Shown: positions 14,846 through 24,578 of the stretch, in pieces
Position numbering within the stretch: position 1 is the stretch's first letter
Layout of the letters: each line of letters starts with the position of its first letter
Notes under the pieces: model-generated
The model's input: the letters and a program-made list of their open reading frames with translations, nothing else
What the model was told of the DNA's origin: nothing
The model's database searches: none
Position numbers and translations under genes: made by a program
Origin: Acidomonas methanolica
GTDB taxonomy: Bacteria > Pseudomonadota > Alphaproteobacteria > Acetobacterales > Acetobacteraceae
NCBI RefSeq assembly: GCF_004346035.1
Contig: NZ_SLZN01000009.1
Coordinates: 44,412-108,411 of the forward strand
Length of the DNA stretch: 64,000 nt
Reading direction: 5' to 3'

Positions 14846-17359
14846 TCAGAGCGGCACGGGCTCCAGTTCGGAGGGGGCGTGAAGATCGAAAAAGGGCGGG
14901 CGATCCACGGTAAAGAAGCGCGAATAGGCCGGGTCCTGACGAAAGATCGCGTTGTCTTTCCAACGATTTTGGATCGTCTGCGTTTCATCGAAAAAGCGCC
15001 ATTCGTTTTCCGGGGTCTGATCGGATCCGCGCGAGAGCGATTCGTGATGGAACGCGACCGCATCGGCGCAAAACACGATCCGGTATCCGGCGCTGCGGAT
15101 CTTGAGACACAGATCGACGTCATTATAGGCGACCTGCAATTCCTTTTCGTCAAATCCTCCGATTTCATGGAAAACGTCCGCCCGCATCAACATGGCCGCG
15201 GCTGTCACCGCCGAGACTTCATGCGTCAGGCGGGCGCGGCCGATATAGCCGTAGTCTTCGGCCGAAAGCCCCAGATGCACATGCGCGGCCACGCCCGCCG
15301 GGCCGACCACGACGCCGGAATGCTGCACGATGCGTGTCGGATAGAGCAGCTTGGCGCCGACGGCCGCGATATCGGGCGCGGCTGTCGCCTCCCCCACCAT
15401 GTATTTGAGCCAGTTGCTGTCCTCGACGAACACGTCATTATTCATGAACATGTAGAAGTCGGAGTTGGAATGTGCAACGGCGAGATTGTTCAGGCGTGAA
15501 TAGTTGAAGGGCTCCTCGACGGTCAGCACGCGGACATTCGGGATCTTTCGTGCTTCCCCGATGAAGTCCCGCGCCTCTTCGGTGACGGACCAGTTGTCGA
15601 CGAAAAGAATTTCGAAGTGGTTGTAGTCGGTATTGTCGAGCAGGGCGTGCAGGCACCGTCTGGTCGTCTCTATCTGGTCCTTGAAGGGAATAATGACGGT
15701 CACGCTGGGCTGCTTCGTCACTTTCCACAATACCCGATAGATCGACATATTGTTGATCGCCTCGACTTTCGCACGTGTTTTCATGCGCTTGAGATGGTCG
15801 GTGACGGCCCGGACACCGGCCTTGACCGCATATTGCTTGTTGGCGATCGAAACCGCAGTCGAGTTCGGCGTCATGCGCCAATGATACAGGATTTCGGGCA
15901 CATGGACGATCTCGGAGGGGTTGAGACGTTCAGCGGCGCGGAGCATGAAATCATGGTCCTGAGCGCCGTCATACTCCGTTTTCAGATGCCCGATCGCGCG
16001 CATCGTCGCGGTGTCGATCATCGTCAGATGGCAAATATAGTTGCAGCCCAGAAGGTAGCGGTAATTGAAATCCGGTTTCAGGTTGGGATCGAGGAAGTAT
16101 CCGGCCTGGTCGATCTTGTCCTCGTCCGAGTAGAGCAGCTTGCCGCCGGTGCGTTCCGCCGCGCGTACCATGACTTCGATCGCCACGTCGAGCAGCAGAT
16201 CGTCATGATCGAAAAAGACCGTGTATTTGCCCTGCGCCGCGTCCATGGCGACGTTCGTGGCGTTCGAGATGCCCTGATTCTCCGCCAGCGTGAGCGCTCT
16301 TATGCGTGGATCGGCCATGCAATAGCGTGTGATCCGCGCGGCGACGTCCCGGGATTTTCCGCCGTCATCGACGATGATGAGTTCCCAGTTCCGGTAGCTC
16401 TGACCGATCACGGACTCTATTGCCGCCTCGAAATCGCGCATGAGCGGCTTGTAGGTCGGGCAGAGGACCGAGACGAGCGGCTCGTCCGTCAACGGCGTCT
16501 CCAGCCGGGCCTTCACCAGCCGGGCGCGGAGATCCGCCTGATAATGGCGGGCCCAGATGTCATAGTTGCTCAGATTGTGGCTGGGCCGTGGAATGATGTC
16601 GCGAATGTCATTCCTGAGCTGCGTCAATTCCTTTTGCAGTCGGCCGATCGTGTCGGCGATGTCCACGAGCCGCGTTTCGAGCAGATCGTTCGCGATCGAG
16701 GTGACATAGGGGCTGCCGTCGACCTCCTTGCCGTCGGGGAGGATGAAGGCCCGGAACTGCCGGGGCGCGGAGCTGCGCAAGCGGGTCGGCAGGACGACTT
16801 CATAGCCGCAATTGGGATCGCAATCGAGCGCGGCGGCGACATCGCCGCGATAGCGATCGGCCCGAACCTGCGCGATCTGCGCGCCGTCCACGGTTATTTT
16901 CAGGAGCACGCCGCCCCGGCGCGGCGTCTTGCGTGTGCTTTGGAGCGCCCATCCGCGCAGGACTCCCCGTTTGATGCCGTCAAGCACCGCTTCGTATCGG
17001 ACGGGAATTTTACCGTCGAAAACCAGATGATCGACCCGCTCCGCCGCATTGGCCGGGTCAAGCGCAAGGAGGCTGGCGCGATTGCCGAGCCGAAACCCGA
17101 TCCGGTGAGGTTCGCCGTCGAAAAACTGCTCCGGAATTTCGTATTCGAAGCCCAGGGGCAATCCTGTGAGACTAAGGACCTCGTCCACGTCAGGCCGGAG
17201 CCGATCGCAAAGGATCTGATCGATTTCCTGGTTGTCGATCAGGACATGCAGCTTCGCCGGCTGATGCGGAGGCAGACGATCGAAGGCCCATCCCTTCGCC
17301 AGACCCATTTCGCAGACATCAAGCGCGCCGATAAACCGTGTCGCGTCCAGGGAAGACAT
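14846..17359 (-). CDS. Large glycosyltransferase with two GT2 domains
   Basis: 837 aa. About 1-270 is a non-catalytic region, then two GT-A family 2 modules. The first opens VSVLCPTYKPLMRDFEAAIES, with VDDGG and FDHDDLL acidic motifs. The second opens VTVIIPFKDQIETTRRCLHAL, with MNNDVFVED and a late NDVDLCLKIR. Tandem GT2 proteins of this type elongate or initiate surface polysaccharides, often rhamnans or O-antigen. The ATG at 17359 (MSSLD) is preferred; an in-frame ATG at 17401 adds 14 residues. It is alone on its strand, divergent from pst. The acceptor is unknown. Confidence 0.85.
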   Translation of the reverse strand: MSSLDATRFIGALDVCEMGLAKGWAFDRLPPHQPAKLHVLIDNQEIDQILCDRLRPDVDEVLSLTGLPLGFEYEIPEQFFDGEPHRIGFRLGNRASLLALDPANAAERVDHLVFDGKIPVRYEAVLDGIKRGVLRGWALQSTRKTPRRGGVLLKITVDGAQIAQVRADRYRGDVAAALDCDPNCGYEVVLPTRLRSSAPRQFRAFILPDGKEVDGSPYVTSIANDLLETRLVDIADTIGRLQKELTQLRNDIRDIIPRPSHNLSNYDIWARHYQADLRARLVKARLETPLTDEPLVSVLCPTYKPLMRDFEAAIESVIGQSYRNWELIIVDDGGKSRDVAARITRYCMADPRIRALTLAENQGISNATNVAMDAAQGKYTVFFDHDDLLLDVAIEVMVRAAERTGGKLLYSDEDKIDQAGYFLDPNLKPDFNYRYLLGCNYICHLTMIDTATMRAIGHLKTEYDGAQDHDFMLRAAERLNPSEIVHVPEILYHWRMTPNSTAVSIANKQYAVKAGVRAVTDHLKRMKTRAKVEAINNMSIYRVLWKVTKQPSVTVIIPFKDQIETTRRCLHALLDNTDYNHFEILFVDNWSVTEEARDFIGEARKIPNVRVLTVEEPFNYSRLNNLAVAHSNSDFYMFMNNDVFVEDSNWLKYMVGEATAAPDIAAVGAKLLYPTRIVQHSGVVVGPAGVAAHVHLGLSAEDYGYIGRARLTHEVSAVTAAAMLMRADVFHEIGGFDEKELQVAYNDVDLCLKIRSAGYRIVFCADAVAFHHESLSRGSDQTPENEWRFFDETQTIQNRWKDNAIFRQDPAYSRFFTVDRPPFFDLHAPSELEPVPL

Positions 17360-17568
17360 TATTCTATCGGTCCTTACCAGGGTCACAGGGGCCGGAATCA
17401 TGGGCCGGTCCGCTACATTTCCTCAAGCGGTTACGCTTGACAATGGTCGTCCGCCGCCATGGCTGTCATCAAAGATTAATCGTGGACGCCGGACATATGA
17501 TATTGTCTCGATACGGGGGCGAGGCTACAGCAGCGATGTTTGGCGGGTCCCTGAATTCAGAGAGGCAG

Positions 17569-18537
17569 ATGACAACCGTTTCGAGCGTTGCCGAGCCAGC
17601 CCCTGTGATGAAGGCGACGAAGCCTTCCTTCTGGCAGGGAGATCAGTTCTTCCGGCTGGTTGTCCTTGGCTGCGCGACGCTCGTTCTGCTCGTGCTGGGC
17701 GGCCTCGTGATCGCGATGGGCGTGGGCGGATTGCAAGCCTTCCGGGTCTTCGGCCTCGACTTCGTCATCTCGAATGTCTGGAACCCCGTCACCAATCAGT
17801 ATGGCGCTCTGGCGCCGCTTTTCGGCACGATCGGGTCCACGCTGATCGCCGTGGCCATCGCGCTGCCTCTCGCCTTCGGTTCGGCTTTCTGGCTGACGGC
17901 GATCGCTCCGGCGGCGCTCGCCGAGGCCGTGGGAACCGCCATCCAGCTACTCGCCGCCGTGCCCTCGATCATCTTCGGCATGTGGGGTTTCTTCGTGGTG
18001 GTGCCGTTCATGGCCCAGCATCTGGAGCCCATCCTCCACCACAGCTTCGCTCATACGCCCGGCATTCGCTGGCTCGTTCATGGCGCGCCGTTCGGAACGG
18101 GCCTGCTGACGGGCGGGATCGTGCTGGCCGTGATGATCACGCCCTTCATCACCGCCGTGATGCGGGACGTGTTTCTGGTCGTGCCGCCGATGCTCAAGGA
18201 AAGCGCCTACGGCCTTGGGGCCACGCGCTGGGAAGTCATACGCCGGGTGGTCGTTCCCTGGTCGCGCGCGGGGATGATCGGCAGCGTCGTGCTCGGGCTG
18301 GGGCGCGCGCTGGGCGAGACCATGGCCGTCACCTTCGTCATCGGCAACGCGAACACCATCGGCTGGTCGCTGTTCGAGCCGCGCAATACCGTCGCGTCGC
18401 TGGTCGCGCTCGAATTCCCCGAAAGTCCCGCCGGAAGCCTCAAGCTGTCAGCGCTCCTCGCGCTGGGCTTTCTCCTCGTGCTGATCTCCTTCGGGACGCT
18501 CTCCGTCGCCCGCTGGTTCCTGCGGGAGAAGAGCTGA
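17569..18537 (+). CDS. pstC: Phosphate ABC transporter permease PstC
   Basis: 322-aa, six-helix inner-membrane permease of the high-affinity phosphate importer. It carries the EAA-type loop KESAYGLGATRWEVIRRVVVP and GLGRALGETMAV, both typical of PstC. ATG at 17569 follows an AGAGG; longer in-frame starts exist. First gene of pstCAB-phoU-phoBR. About 105 bp upstream, CTGTCATC at 17463 looks like one half of a Pho box, but the second half is poor. The usual pstS for the binding protein is not found before it or anywhere in the window. Confidence 0.93.
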   Translation: MTTVSSVAEPAPVMKATKPSFWQGDQFFRLVVLGCATLVLLVLGGLVIAMGVGGLQAFRVFGLDFVISNVWNPVTNQYGALAPLFGTIGSTLIAVAIALPLAFGSAFWLTAIAPAALAEAVGTAIQLLAAVPSIIFGMWGFFVVVPFMAQHLEPILHHSFAHTPGIRWLVHGAPFGTGLLTGGIVLAVMITPFITAVMRDVFLVVPPMLKESAYGLGATRWEVIRRVVVPWSRAGMIGSVVLGLGRALGETMAVTFVIGNANTIGWSLFEPRNTVASLVALEFPESPAGSLKLSALLALGFLLVLISFGTLSVARWFLREKS

Positions 18538-19406
18538 TGGGCGCGACCTCCGCGCCCGGCTGGCGCAAGAATCCACTCGCGACACGCCGCCGTGCGAGCG
18601 ATCTTCTGGCGACGGGATTCGGCTATCTCGCGAGCGCCTTATTGGTCATCGCGCTCTGCTCCATTCTCTGGACTCTGCTCTCCCAGGGGGTGGCGGGCTT
18701 GTCCCTGGCCGCGATCATCCGGCCGATGGGGCCTCCGGGAAGCCATGGCGGCCTCGCCAATGCGATCGTCGGCAGCATCATCCAGACAATCATGTCGCTG
18801 GTGATCGGCGCGCCCGTCGGGCTGGCCTGCGGGATCTACCTTGCGGAATATGGCGGCACGTCACGTTTCGCGGGGACGGTGCGGTTCGTGTCCGACGTGC
18901 TGCTTTCGGCTCCATCCATTCTGGTCGGCCTGTTCGTCTATCTCGTGCTCGTCGCGCCGTTCGGTCATTTCTCGGGGCTTGCCGGCGCGGTGTCGCTCGC
19001 CATCCTCGCCGTGCCCATCATCGTCCGGACGACCGAGGACATGCTGCGTCTCGTCCCGACGGCGATGCGCGAGGCCGGCGCCGCGCTCGGCGCGGAGAAA
19101 TGGAAAGTCATTCTCATGATCTGCATGAGATCGGCGGGTCCGGGGGTGCTGACGGGCATTCTCCTCGCCCTCGCGCGGGTGAGCGGCGAGACGGCGCCGC
19201 TGCTCTTCACCTCGCTGGGCAACCAGAACTGGTCCTTCTCGCTGGACAAACCGATGGCGAGCCTCCCCATAGCCATCTATCAATATGCCGGAGCCTCGTA
19301 CGAGGACTGGGTGGCGCTCGCCTGGACGGGCGCGCTGTTCATCACCTTCGGCGTTCTGGCCATCAATATCGTCGTCCGCTTCGGTTTCGGACGGCAGAAG
19401 AGTTGA
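18537..19406 (+). CDS. pstA: Phosphate ABC transporter permease PstA
   Basis: 289-aa partner permease of PstC. Six membrane segments, with PstA signatures [24 protein letters not shown], and the cytoplasmic coupling loop [16 protein letters not shown] followed by [13 protein letters not shown]. Start and preceding stop overlap as TGATG at 18535-18539, giving translational coupling with pstC. Confidence 0.93.
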   Translation: MGATSAPGWRKNPLATRRRASDLLATGFGYLASALLVIALCSILWTLLSQGVAGLSLAAIIRPMGPPGSHGGLANAIVGSIIQTIMSLVIGAPVGLACGIYLAEYGGTSRFAGTVRFVSDVLLSAPSILVGLFVYLVLVAPFGHFSGLAGAVSLAILAVPIIVRTTEDMLRLVPTAMREAGAALGAEKWKVILMICMRSAGPGVLTGILLALARVSGETAPLLFTSLGNQNWSFSLDKPMASLPIAIYQYAGASYEDWVALAWTGALFITFGVLAINIVVRFGFGRQKS

Positions 19407-19422
19407 CGGGAAACGGCAGGAT

Positions 19423-20235
19423 ATGAGCGTGATCGCAAATACTTCGGGGACGATCGCGGCGGCTCCGGCCCCGTTTCCGGCGGCCGTCGCGCTGGAGGTG
19501 CGCAATCTCGATTTCTATTACGGCACCCACAAGGCGCTGAACGACATCAGCCTCGACTACCTCTCCCGTCGCGTCACCGCCATGATCGGGCCGTCCGGAT
19601 GCGGGAAGTCCACGCTGCTTCGCATCTTCAACCGGATGTATGATCTCTATCCCGGTCAGCGCGCGGAAGGCTCGGTGTTGTTCGACGGGGTGGATATCCT
19701 CGATCGCGCGCTGGACCTGAACATGTTGCGCTCGCGGATCGGCATGGTGTTCCAGAAGCCCACGCCCTTCCCAATGTCGGTCTACGACAACATCGCCTTC
19801 GGCGTGCGCCTGCATGAGCGTCTCTCGCGTGCCGAGATGGATGCCCGCGTGGAGGATGTGCTGACCCGCGTGGCGCTCTGGAAGGAGGTGCGCGACCGTC
19901 TGCGCGCCCCCGCTACGGGGCTCTCCGGCGGCCAGCAGCAGCGCCTGTGCATCGCGCGCACCATCGCCACGAAGCCGGAAGTCGTCCTGCTCGACGAGCC
20001 CACCTCGGCGCTCGACCCGATCTCGACGGCGCGCATCGAGGAACTGCTCGACGAACTCAAGCGTGATTTCACCATCGTCATCGTGACCCATAACATGCAG
20101 CAGGCCGCCCGTTGCGCGGATCGGGTCGCGTTCTTCTATCTGGGCAATCTCATCGAGGTCGATACGGCGGACCAGATTTTCACCAATCCGCGCGAGAAGC
20201 AGACGCAGGATTATATTACCGGCCGCTTCGGCTGA
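19423..20235 (+). CDS. pstB: Phosphate ABC transporter ATPase PstB
   Basis: A 270-aa ABC ATPase with all motifs intact: Walker [10 protein letters not shown], the PstB-typical [13 protein letters not shown]-loop [10 protein letters not shown], signature LSGGQQQR, Walker [13 protein letters not shown] and switch His in [10 protein letters not shown]. Drives phosphate import through PstCA. ATG at 19423, 16 bp after pstA. Confidence 0.95.
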   Translation: MSVIANTSGTIAAAPAPFPAAVALEVRNLDFYYGTHKALNDISLDYLSRRVTAMIGPSGCGKSTLLRIFNRMYDLYPGQRAEGSVLFDGVDILDRALDLNMLRSRIGMVFQKPTPFPMSVYDNIAFGVRLHERLSRAEMDARVEDVLTRVALWKEVRDRLRAPATGLSGGQQQRLCIARTIATKPEVVLLDEPTSALDPISTARIEELLDELKRDFTIVIVTHNMQQAARCADRVAFFYLGNLIEVDTADQIFTNPREKQTQDYITGRFG

Positions 20236-20255
20236 GGGACGCGGGGGAAGAGACC

Positions 20256-20978
20256 ATGGGGACGGACAGTGCTCACACCGTCAAGAGCTACGAGCAGGAA
20301 CTGACCCGGCTGCGTGCCCTGATGACGCGCATGGGCGGGATCGTGGAAAGTCAGGTGGCGCAGGCCATCGCCGCCGTGACCGAGCAGGACGAGCAGGCGG
20401 CCCAGGCCGCGCCCGCGCAGGACGCCCAGGTGGATGCGCTGGAGCGGGAAGTCGAGACGCTCTCCATCCGGCTGCTCGCGCTCCGCGGACCGATGGCGAG
20501 CGATCTGCGCGAGATCGTTGCCGCGCTGAAGATCACCGGCGATCTGGAGCGGATCGGCGACTATGCGAGTTCCATCGCGCGCCGCAGCCGGAAGTTCGAC
20601 CTCATCGACGGCAACATCTCGCTCTCCGGGCTGAGCGCCATGGGGCGTCTCGTGCAGGACAACCTGCGCCGCGCCATCGACGCGATCAGCCAGCAGGACG
20701 CGGACCGCGCGCTCGAGGTATGGAACTCGGATCGCGAGGTCGACGAGTATTACACCGCGATGTTCCGCGCCCTCGTCACCTATATGATGGAAGACCCGCG
20801 CAAGATCACCACCTGCACGCATCTTCTCTTCATCGCCAAGAACCTTGAGCGGATCGGCGATCATGCGACCAACATCGCCGAGCGCGTCTACTACGCCGTC
20901 ACCGGCGCAACGCTTCCTGCTCTTCGTCCTCGCGGTGGCGCGGCGCTGAGCGATCCCGATGAGGTCCAGCTTCCCTGA
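20256..20978 (+). CDS. phoU: Phosphate signalling protein PhoU
   Basis: 240 aa with two PhoU three-helix repeats; each carries the metal-binding motif, ITGDLERIGDYASSIA (first) and NLERIGDHATNIAERV (second). PhoU links transporter state to the PhoR kinase and keeps the regulon off when phosphate is plentiful. ATG at 20256 has GGGGGAAGAG upstream. Its stop overlaps the phoB start (TGATG). Confidence 0.95.
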   Translation: MGTDSAHTVKSYEQELTRLRALMTRMGGIVESQVAQAIAAVTEQDEQAAQAAPAQDAQVDALEREVETLSIRLLALRGPMASDLREIVAALKITGDLERIGDYASSIARRSRKFDLIDGNISLSGLSAMGRLVQDNLRRAIDAISQQDADRALEVWNSDREVDEYYTAMFRALVTYMMEDPRKITTCTHLLFIAKNLERIGDHATNIAERVYYAVTGATLPALRPRGGAALSDPDEVQLP

Positions 20979-21670
20979 TGAGCCAGAGCTCCGCCCGCGT
21001 TCTCGTCGTCGAGGACGATCCCTCCCTGCAACTCATGCTGCGCTACAATCTCGAGAAGCTGGGCTACCGGGCCGAAACCGTCGGCGACGGTGAGGCCGCC
21101 CTGTCCGCCCTGGAGGATCGCCGCCCGGACGCGGTGGTGCTGGACTGGATGCTGCCGGGGCTGTCCGGCCTCGATGTCTGCCGTCGCATCCGGGCGAATG
21201 CGCGGCTGCGGGATCTGCCCGTCCTGATGCTGACGGCGCGGTCGGACGAGCAGGACGGCATTCGCGGGCTCGATGGCGGCGCTGACGATTATATCGTCAA
21301 GCCGTGCAGCATCGAGACGCTCGATGCGCGGCTGCGCGCCGTGCTGCGCCGCACCCAGCCGGGCTATGACACGCTTTCATTCGCCGATCTGCGTCTGGAC
21401 CCGGAAACCCACCGTGTGGAACGCGCGGGCCGCCTTCTGACGCTGGGTCCGACCGAATTCAAGCTGCTCGAATTTTTCATGCGTCATCCGCGGCGCGTGT
21501 TTTCCCGCGAGGACATTCTCCAGCGTCTCTGGGGCCCGAACATGCATGTCGAGTTGCGCACGATTGACGTACATATCCGTCGCCTGCGCCGCGCGCTCAA
21601 TCTTGCTGACGAGCCCGATTATATCCGCACCGTCCGCGTCGCCGGTTACGCGCTCGACGACGCCCCCTGA
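20978..21670 (+). CDS. phoB: Phosphate regulon response regulator PhoB
   Basis: 230 aa: receiver domain with acidic pocket EDD, phosphoacceptor D56 in VVLDWMLPG, conserved Thr and Lys (LTARSDE, DDYIVKPC), then an OmpR/PhoB winged helix with LGPTEFKLLEFFMRHP and RTIDVHIRRLRRAL. Binds Pho boxes upstream of phosphate-starvation genes. Coupled to phoU and followed 9 bp later by phoR. Confidence 0.93.
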   Translation: MSQSSARVLVVEDDPSLQLMLRYNLEKLGYRAETVGDGEAALSALEDRRPDAVVLDWMLPGLSGLDVCRRIRANARLRDLPVLMLTARSDEQDGIRGLDGGADDYIVKPCSIETLDARLRAVLRRTQPGYDTLSFADLRLDPETHRVERAGRLLTLGPTEFKLLEFFMRHPRRVFSREDILQRLWGPNMHVELRTIDVHIRRLRRALNLADEPDYIRTVRVAGYALDDAP

Positions 21671-21679
21671 CGGGCCGGA

Positions 21680-22840
21680 TTGTCTGCCGTCGTCTCTCTG
21701 CTTGCCGCCGCCCTGATCCCCGGTGGCGCGTGCGGCATCTTCGGCTGGTGGCTGGGCCGGCGCGGCAAGCCGGTCGAGCCGCGTGCTGCGCTCCCGTCGC
21801 TTCTGGTATCCATCCCGCGCGCGCGGCCCGAGGCGCTCGTCGAGCTTCTGCCGGTCGCCGCCGTCCTGCTCCGCAGCGAGGGCGGGCTGTCTCACGCCAA
21901 TCGTGCGGCGCGCATGCAATTCGGCGAATCGCTGGGAGCGGTCATCCGACATCCAGGCGTCCATGCGGCGCTGGAACGTCTGGCAGCGGAGGAGAGCATC
22001 GCCACGACGCTGGAACTGGATGTCCCGGTGCGCCGCGTTGTGCTGGCGTCGTTCCAGCTCGTCCCGGCGGAACTGTTCCCTCCGGGCGAAGGGGAAAATG
22101 CCGAGGCGCATGTCCTGGTCATCCTCGACGACCGCTCGGACGCGGAGGCCGTGGACCGGATGCGGGCCGACTTCGTGGCGCATGCGAGCCATGAACTCCG
22201 GACGCCGCTCGCCTCTCTCGTCGGCTTCATCGAGACGCTGCGGGGGCCGGCCGCCGACGATCCCGTCGCCCAGCAACAGTTTCTCGCCATCATGGCGGCG
22301 CAGGCCGGGCGCATGCAGCGGCTGATCGACCGGCTGCTCTATCTCTCCCGCGTCCAGCGGCTCGAACATACGCGCCCGAAGAGCGTCGTCTCGGTGAGCG
22401 ATGTGGTGGACCGCCTGATGGACGAGACGACGTTCCTGATGCGCGACGCCGACGCGTCATTGACCTTTCCGTTTTCCGACGAGGGTATTTTCTTCCTCGG
22501 CGACGAGGACCAGATCGTGCAGGTTCTGCTCAATCTGGTCGAGAACGCCGTCAAATACGGCGGCCCGGGCGTGGATGTGACGATCAGCCTTACGGTCGAT
22601 GCGGACGTCCTGCGGTTCCTCATCGAGGATAACGGCCCCGGAATCGAGGCGCGCCATATTCCGCGCCTGACCGAGCGGTTCTACCGCATCGAGTCGCATG
22701 GCACCGCGCAGGTCTCCGGCACGGGGCTGGGGCTGTCCATCGTCAAGCACATCGTCGACCGGCATGGCGGCAAGCTGGTGATCCGGAGCAGCGTCGGACG
22801 CGGGACACAATGCGAGGTTTCGCTTCCGCTGCCCGGATAG
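21680..22840 (+). CDS. phoR: Phosphate regulon sensor histidine kinase PhoR
   Basis: 386 aa: one N-terminal membrane segment, a PAS-like region (about 50-140), a HisKA domain with H171 in HASHELRTPLASLVG, and an ATPase with N, G1 and G2 boxes (NLVENAVKYGG, IEDNGPGIEARH, GTGLGLSIVKHI). The start is given as TTG at 21680, 9 bp after phoB. The initiator is uncertain because no strong ribosome site is visible, but the frame is open directly from phoB. Placing phoR last after pstCAB-phoU-phoB is the reverse of the common phoR-pst order. Confidence 0.9.
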   Translation: MSAVVSLLAAALIPGGACGIFGWWLGRRGKPVEPRAALPSLLVSIPRARPEALVELLPVAAVLLRSEGGLSHANRAARMQFGESLGAVIRHPGVHAALERLAAEESIATTLELDVPVRRVVLASFQLVPAELFPPGEGENAEAHVLVILDDRSDAEAVDRMRADFVAHASHELRTPLASLVGFIETLRGPAADDPVAQQQFLAIMAAQAGRMQRLIDRLLYLSRVQRLEHTRPKSVVSVSDVVDRLMDETTFLMRDADASLTFPFSDEGIFFLGDEDQIVQVLLNLVENAVKYGGPGVDVTISLTVDADVLRFLIEDNGPGIEARHIPRLTERFYRIESHGTAQVSGTGLGLSIVKHIVDRHGGKLVIRSSVGRGTQCEVSLPLPG

Positions 22841-22848
22841 GCGACATC

Positions 22849-24564
22849 TCACACGCTCTCCGCGGCCCAGTTCCGCTTCCGGCTGGTCTTGCCGATGCCC
22901 GGATTGAGGCAGTTGCAGGGATCGAGAGCGCGGTAATGCGCGGCCATCTCCGGCGGCGCGGCGTAGAGATGGCCGACATTGTGCTCGGCGGGATATTTTG
23001 CACCCCGTGCGTCGAGCAGAGCCAGGAGGTCATGCTTGACCGTTTCGGGATCGAAGCCGTTCCGCACCACGTATTCCTGATGCATCACGTGGCAGAAGAA
23101 ATGTCCGTAATACACGCGGGCCGCGAGTTTTTCCGCCAGTGCGGGCGGCAGCCGTTCGAACCAGTCCCGGTCGTTGCGCCGGAGCGCTACGTCGAGCGGC
23201 ACCAGCGCGGCGCATGTGCGCCGGTGCATCGTCTGATAGCGGATGGCCGCCCCCGCGACGGCGAAACGATGCAGGAAGGCCCGCGCCCCCTCTTTCGGGG
23301 TGCAGGCGAACCAATCCCCCTCATGCCCGGTGAAGAACACCGCGAGATGAGCGCGCATTGCCTCGGCCATCGTCCCGGAGACCTTGAGCATCAGATGATG
23401 TTCGAAGCGGTCGCGATAGGCTGCGAGGCGCGGCAGAATCTGGGAAGGCAGGCATTTGCTGAACGCCTGAAGCACGTGATCGGCGAGGGCGGGCGGCAGG
23501 AAGCGCGACTGCGCGGCGAATCCGTCGAACCGCGCCTTCATCGCGAACCAGCGGGGGAGGCGCTTCGTGCCGATCAGGCGGATCAGCGCCACCATGTCCC
23601 GACCGTAGCGTTCCGTGATCTCGAACGCCTCGCGATGGACGTATTCGCCCGCGATCGGCAGTTCCGGAAATCCGGTCAGCACGTCGCGCCGGAGCGTTTC
23701 CAGCACGTCGGGCGTATTGGTGCCGATATAGAAGGTCGCCGTGTCCTTTTGCGCGGGAAACGTGTCCAGCCGCGCGGCGAAGACGACCAGCCTCCCCGCG
23801 CAGCCCGCGGCGTCGTGCCAGTTTTGCGGGTTGGCGTTGAACCGCGCCGGGCTGTCCGCCTCAACATCCCGGACGCGTGTGGCGTAGCGCGCATCGTGGC
23901 CCTTCCCGGCGGTCCAGTCGATCCGGCTTTCGTCGAACGCTCCGCGTTCGAGGGCGGCGAGCATCGCTTCCGGCTCCATTTCCCCGGAGTCCGGACCCAG
24001 GGGGATGCCGAGATGATTGACCAGCCGGAGAACGCCATCCGCGCCGACCTGCCCGAACACCGCCATTTCCGTATAGGCCGGCCCCCGTTGCACGAGGGCG
24101 CCGCCTGAATTGTTGCTGACGCCGCCCAGCACGGACGCGCCGAGGCAGGACGAGCCGATCACCGAATGGGGCTCGCGCCCCAGCGGCGCCAGGAGGTGTT
24201 CGAGCGCGTGCAGCGTCGCCCCAGGCAGGCAGACGACCTGCCGTCCGCCGCCGATGACATGGATTTTGGCGAGGCGGAGCGTGTTGATGAGGACGATCTC
24301 GCGATCGTAGCCGTTTCCGTCCGGGACGGAACCGCCCGTCAGTCCGGTATTCGCCGCCTGCATCAGGACGATCTTCCCGGCGGAGACGCAGGCCTGCGCC
24401 ACGCGCCAGAGTTCGACCAGCGAGCCGGGCCGGACGACGGCGAGGACAGGCCCCTCGCCGCAGCGAAACCCTTTCCGATACCGATAGGTCGCGCTGTCGG
24501 AGGTCAGCACGTGACGCCGTCCCACCAGGGCGCGCAAACTATTGAGGAATGCCGTACCAGACAT
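22849..24564 (-). CDS. dld: Quinone-dependent D-lactate dehydrogenase
   Basis: 571 aa, the same length as E. coli Dld. FAD-binding PCMH domain with QAANTGLTGGSVPDG and GSSCLGASVLGGVSNNSGG, then the membrane-binding and C-terminal cap region with HRRTCAALVPLDVALRRND, YGHFFCHVMHQEYV and a final DPCNCLNPGIGK. Oxidises D-lactate to pyruvate and passes electrons to quinone at the inner membrane. The ATG at 24564 matches family length; longer in-frame starts are poor. It is 14 bp from the EcsC gene upstream, so probably in one operon. Confidence 0.95.
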   Translation of the reverse strand: MSGTAFLNSLRALVGRRHVLTSDSATYRYRKGFRCGEGPVLAVVRPGSLVELWRVAQACVSAGKIVLMQAANTGLTGGSVPDGNGYDREIVLINTLRLAKIHVIGGGRQVVCLPGATLHALEHLLAPLGREPHSVIGSSCLGASVLGGVSNNSGGALVQRGPAYTEMAVFGQVGADGVLRLVNHLGIPLGPDSGEMEPEAMLAALERGAFDESRIDWTAGKGHDARYATRVRDVEADSPARFNANPQNWHDAAGCAGRLVVFAARLDTFPAQKDTATFYIGTNTPDVLETLRRDVLTGFPELPIAGEYVHREAFEITERYGRDMVALIRLIGTKRLPRWFAMKARFDGFAAQSRFLPPALADHVLQAFSKCLPSQILPRLAAYRDRFEHHLMLKVSGTMAEAMRAHLAVFFTGHEGDWFACTPKEGARAFLHRFAVAGAAIRYQTMHRRTCAALVPLDVALRRNDRDWFERLPPALAEKLAARVYYGHFFCHVMHQEYVVRNGFDPETVKHDLLALLDARGAKYPAEHNVGHLYAAPPEMAAHYRALDPCNCLNPGIGKTSRKRNWAAESV

Positions 24565-24578
24565 CGGGCTGTGCCGTT

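Noticed and set aside
17463..17482. A complete Pho box before pstC
   Set aside because: Only one half-site (CTGTCATC) is good; the second repeat does not match.
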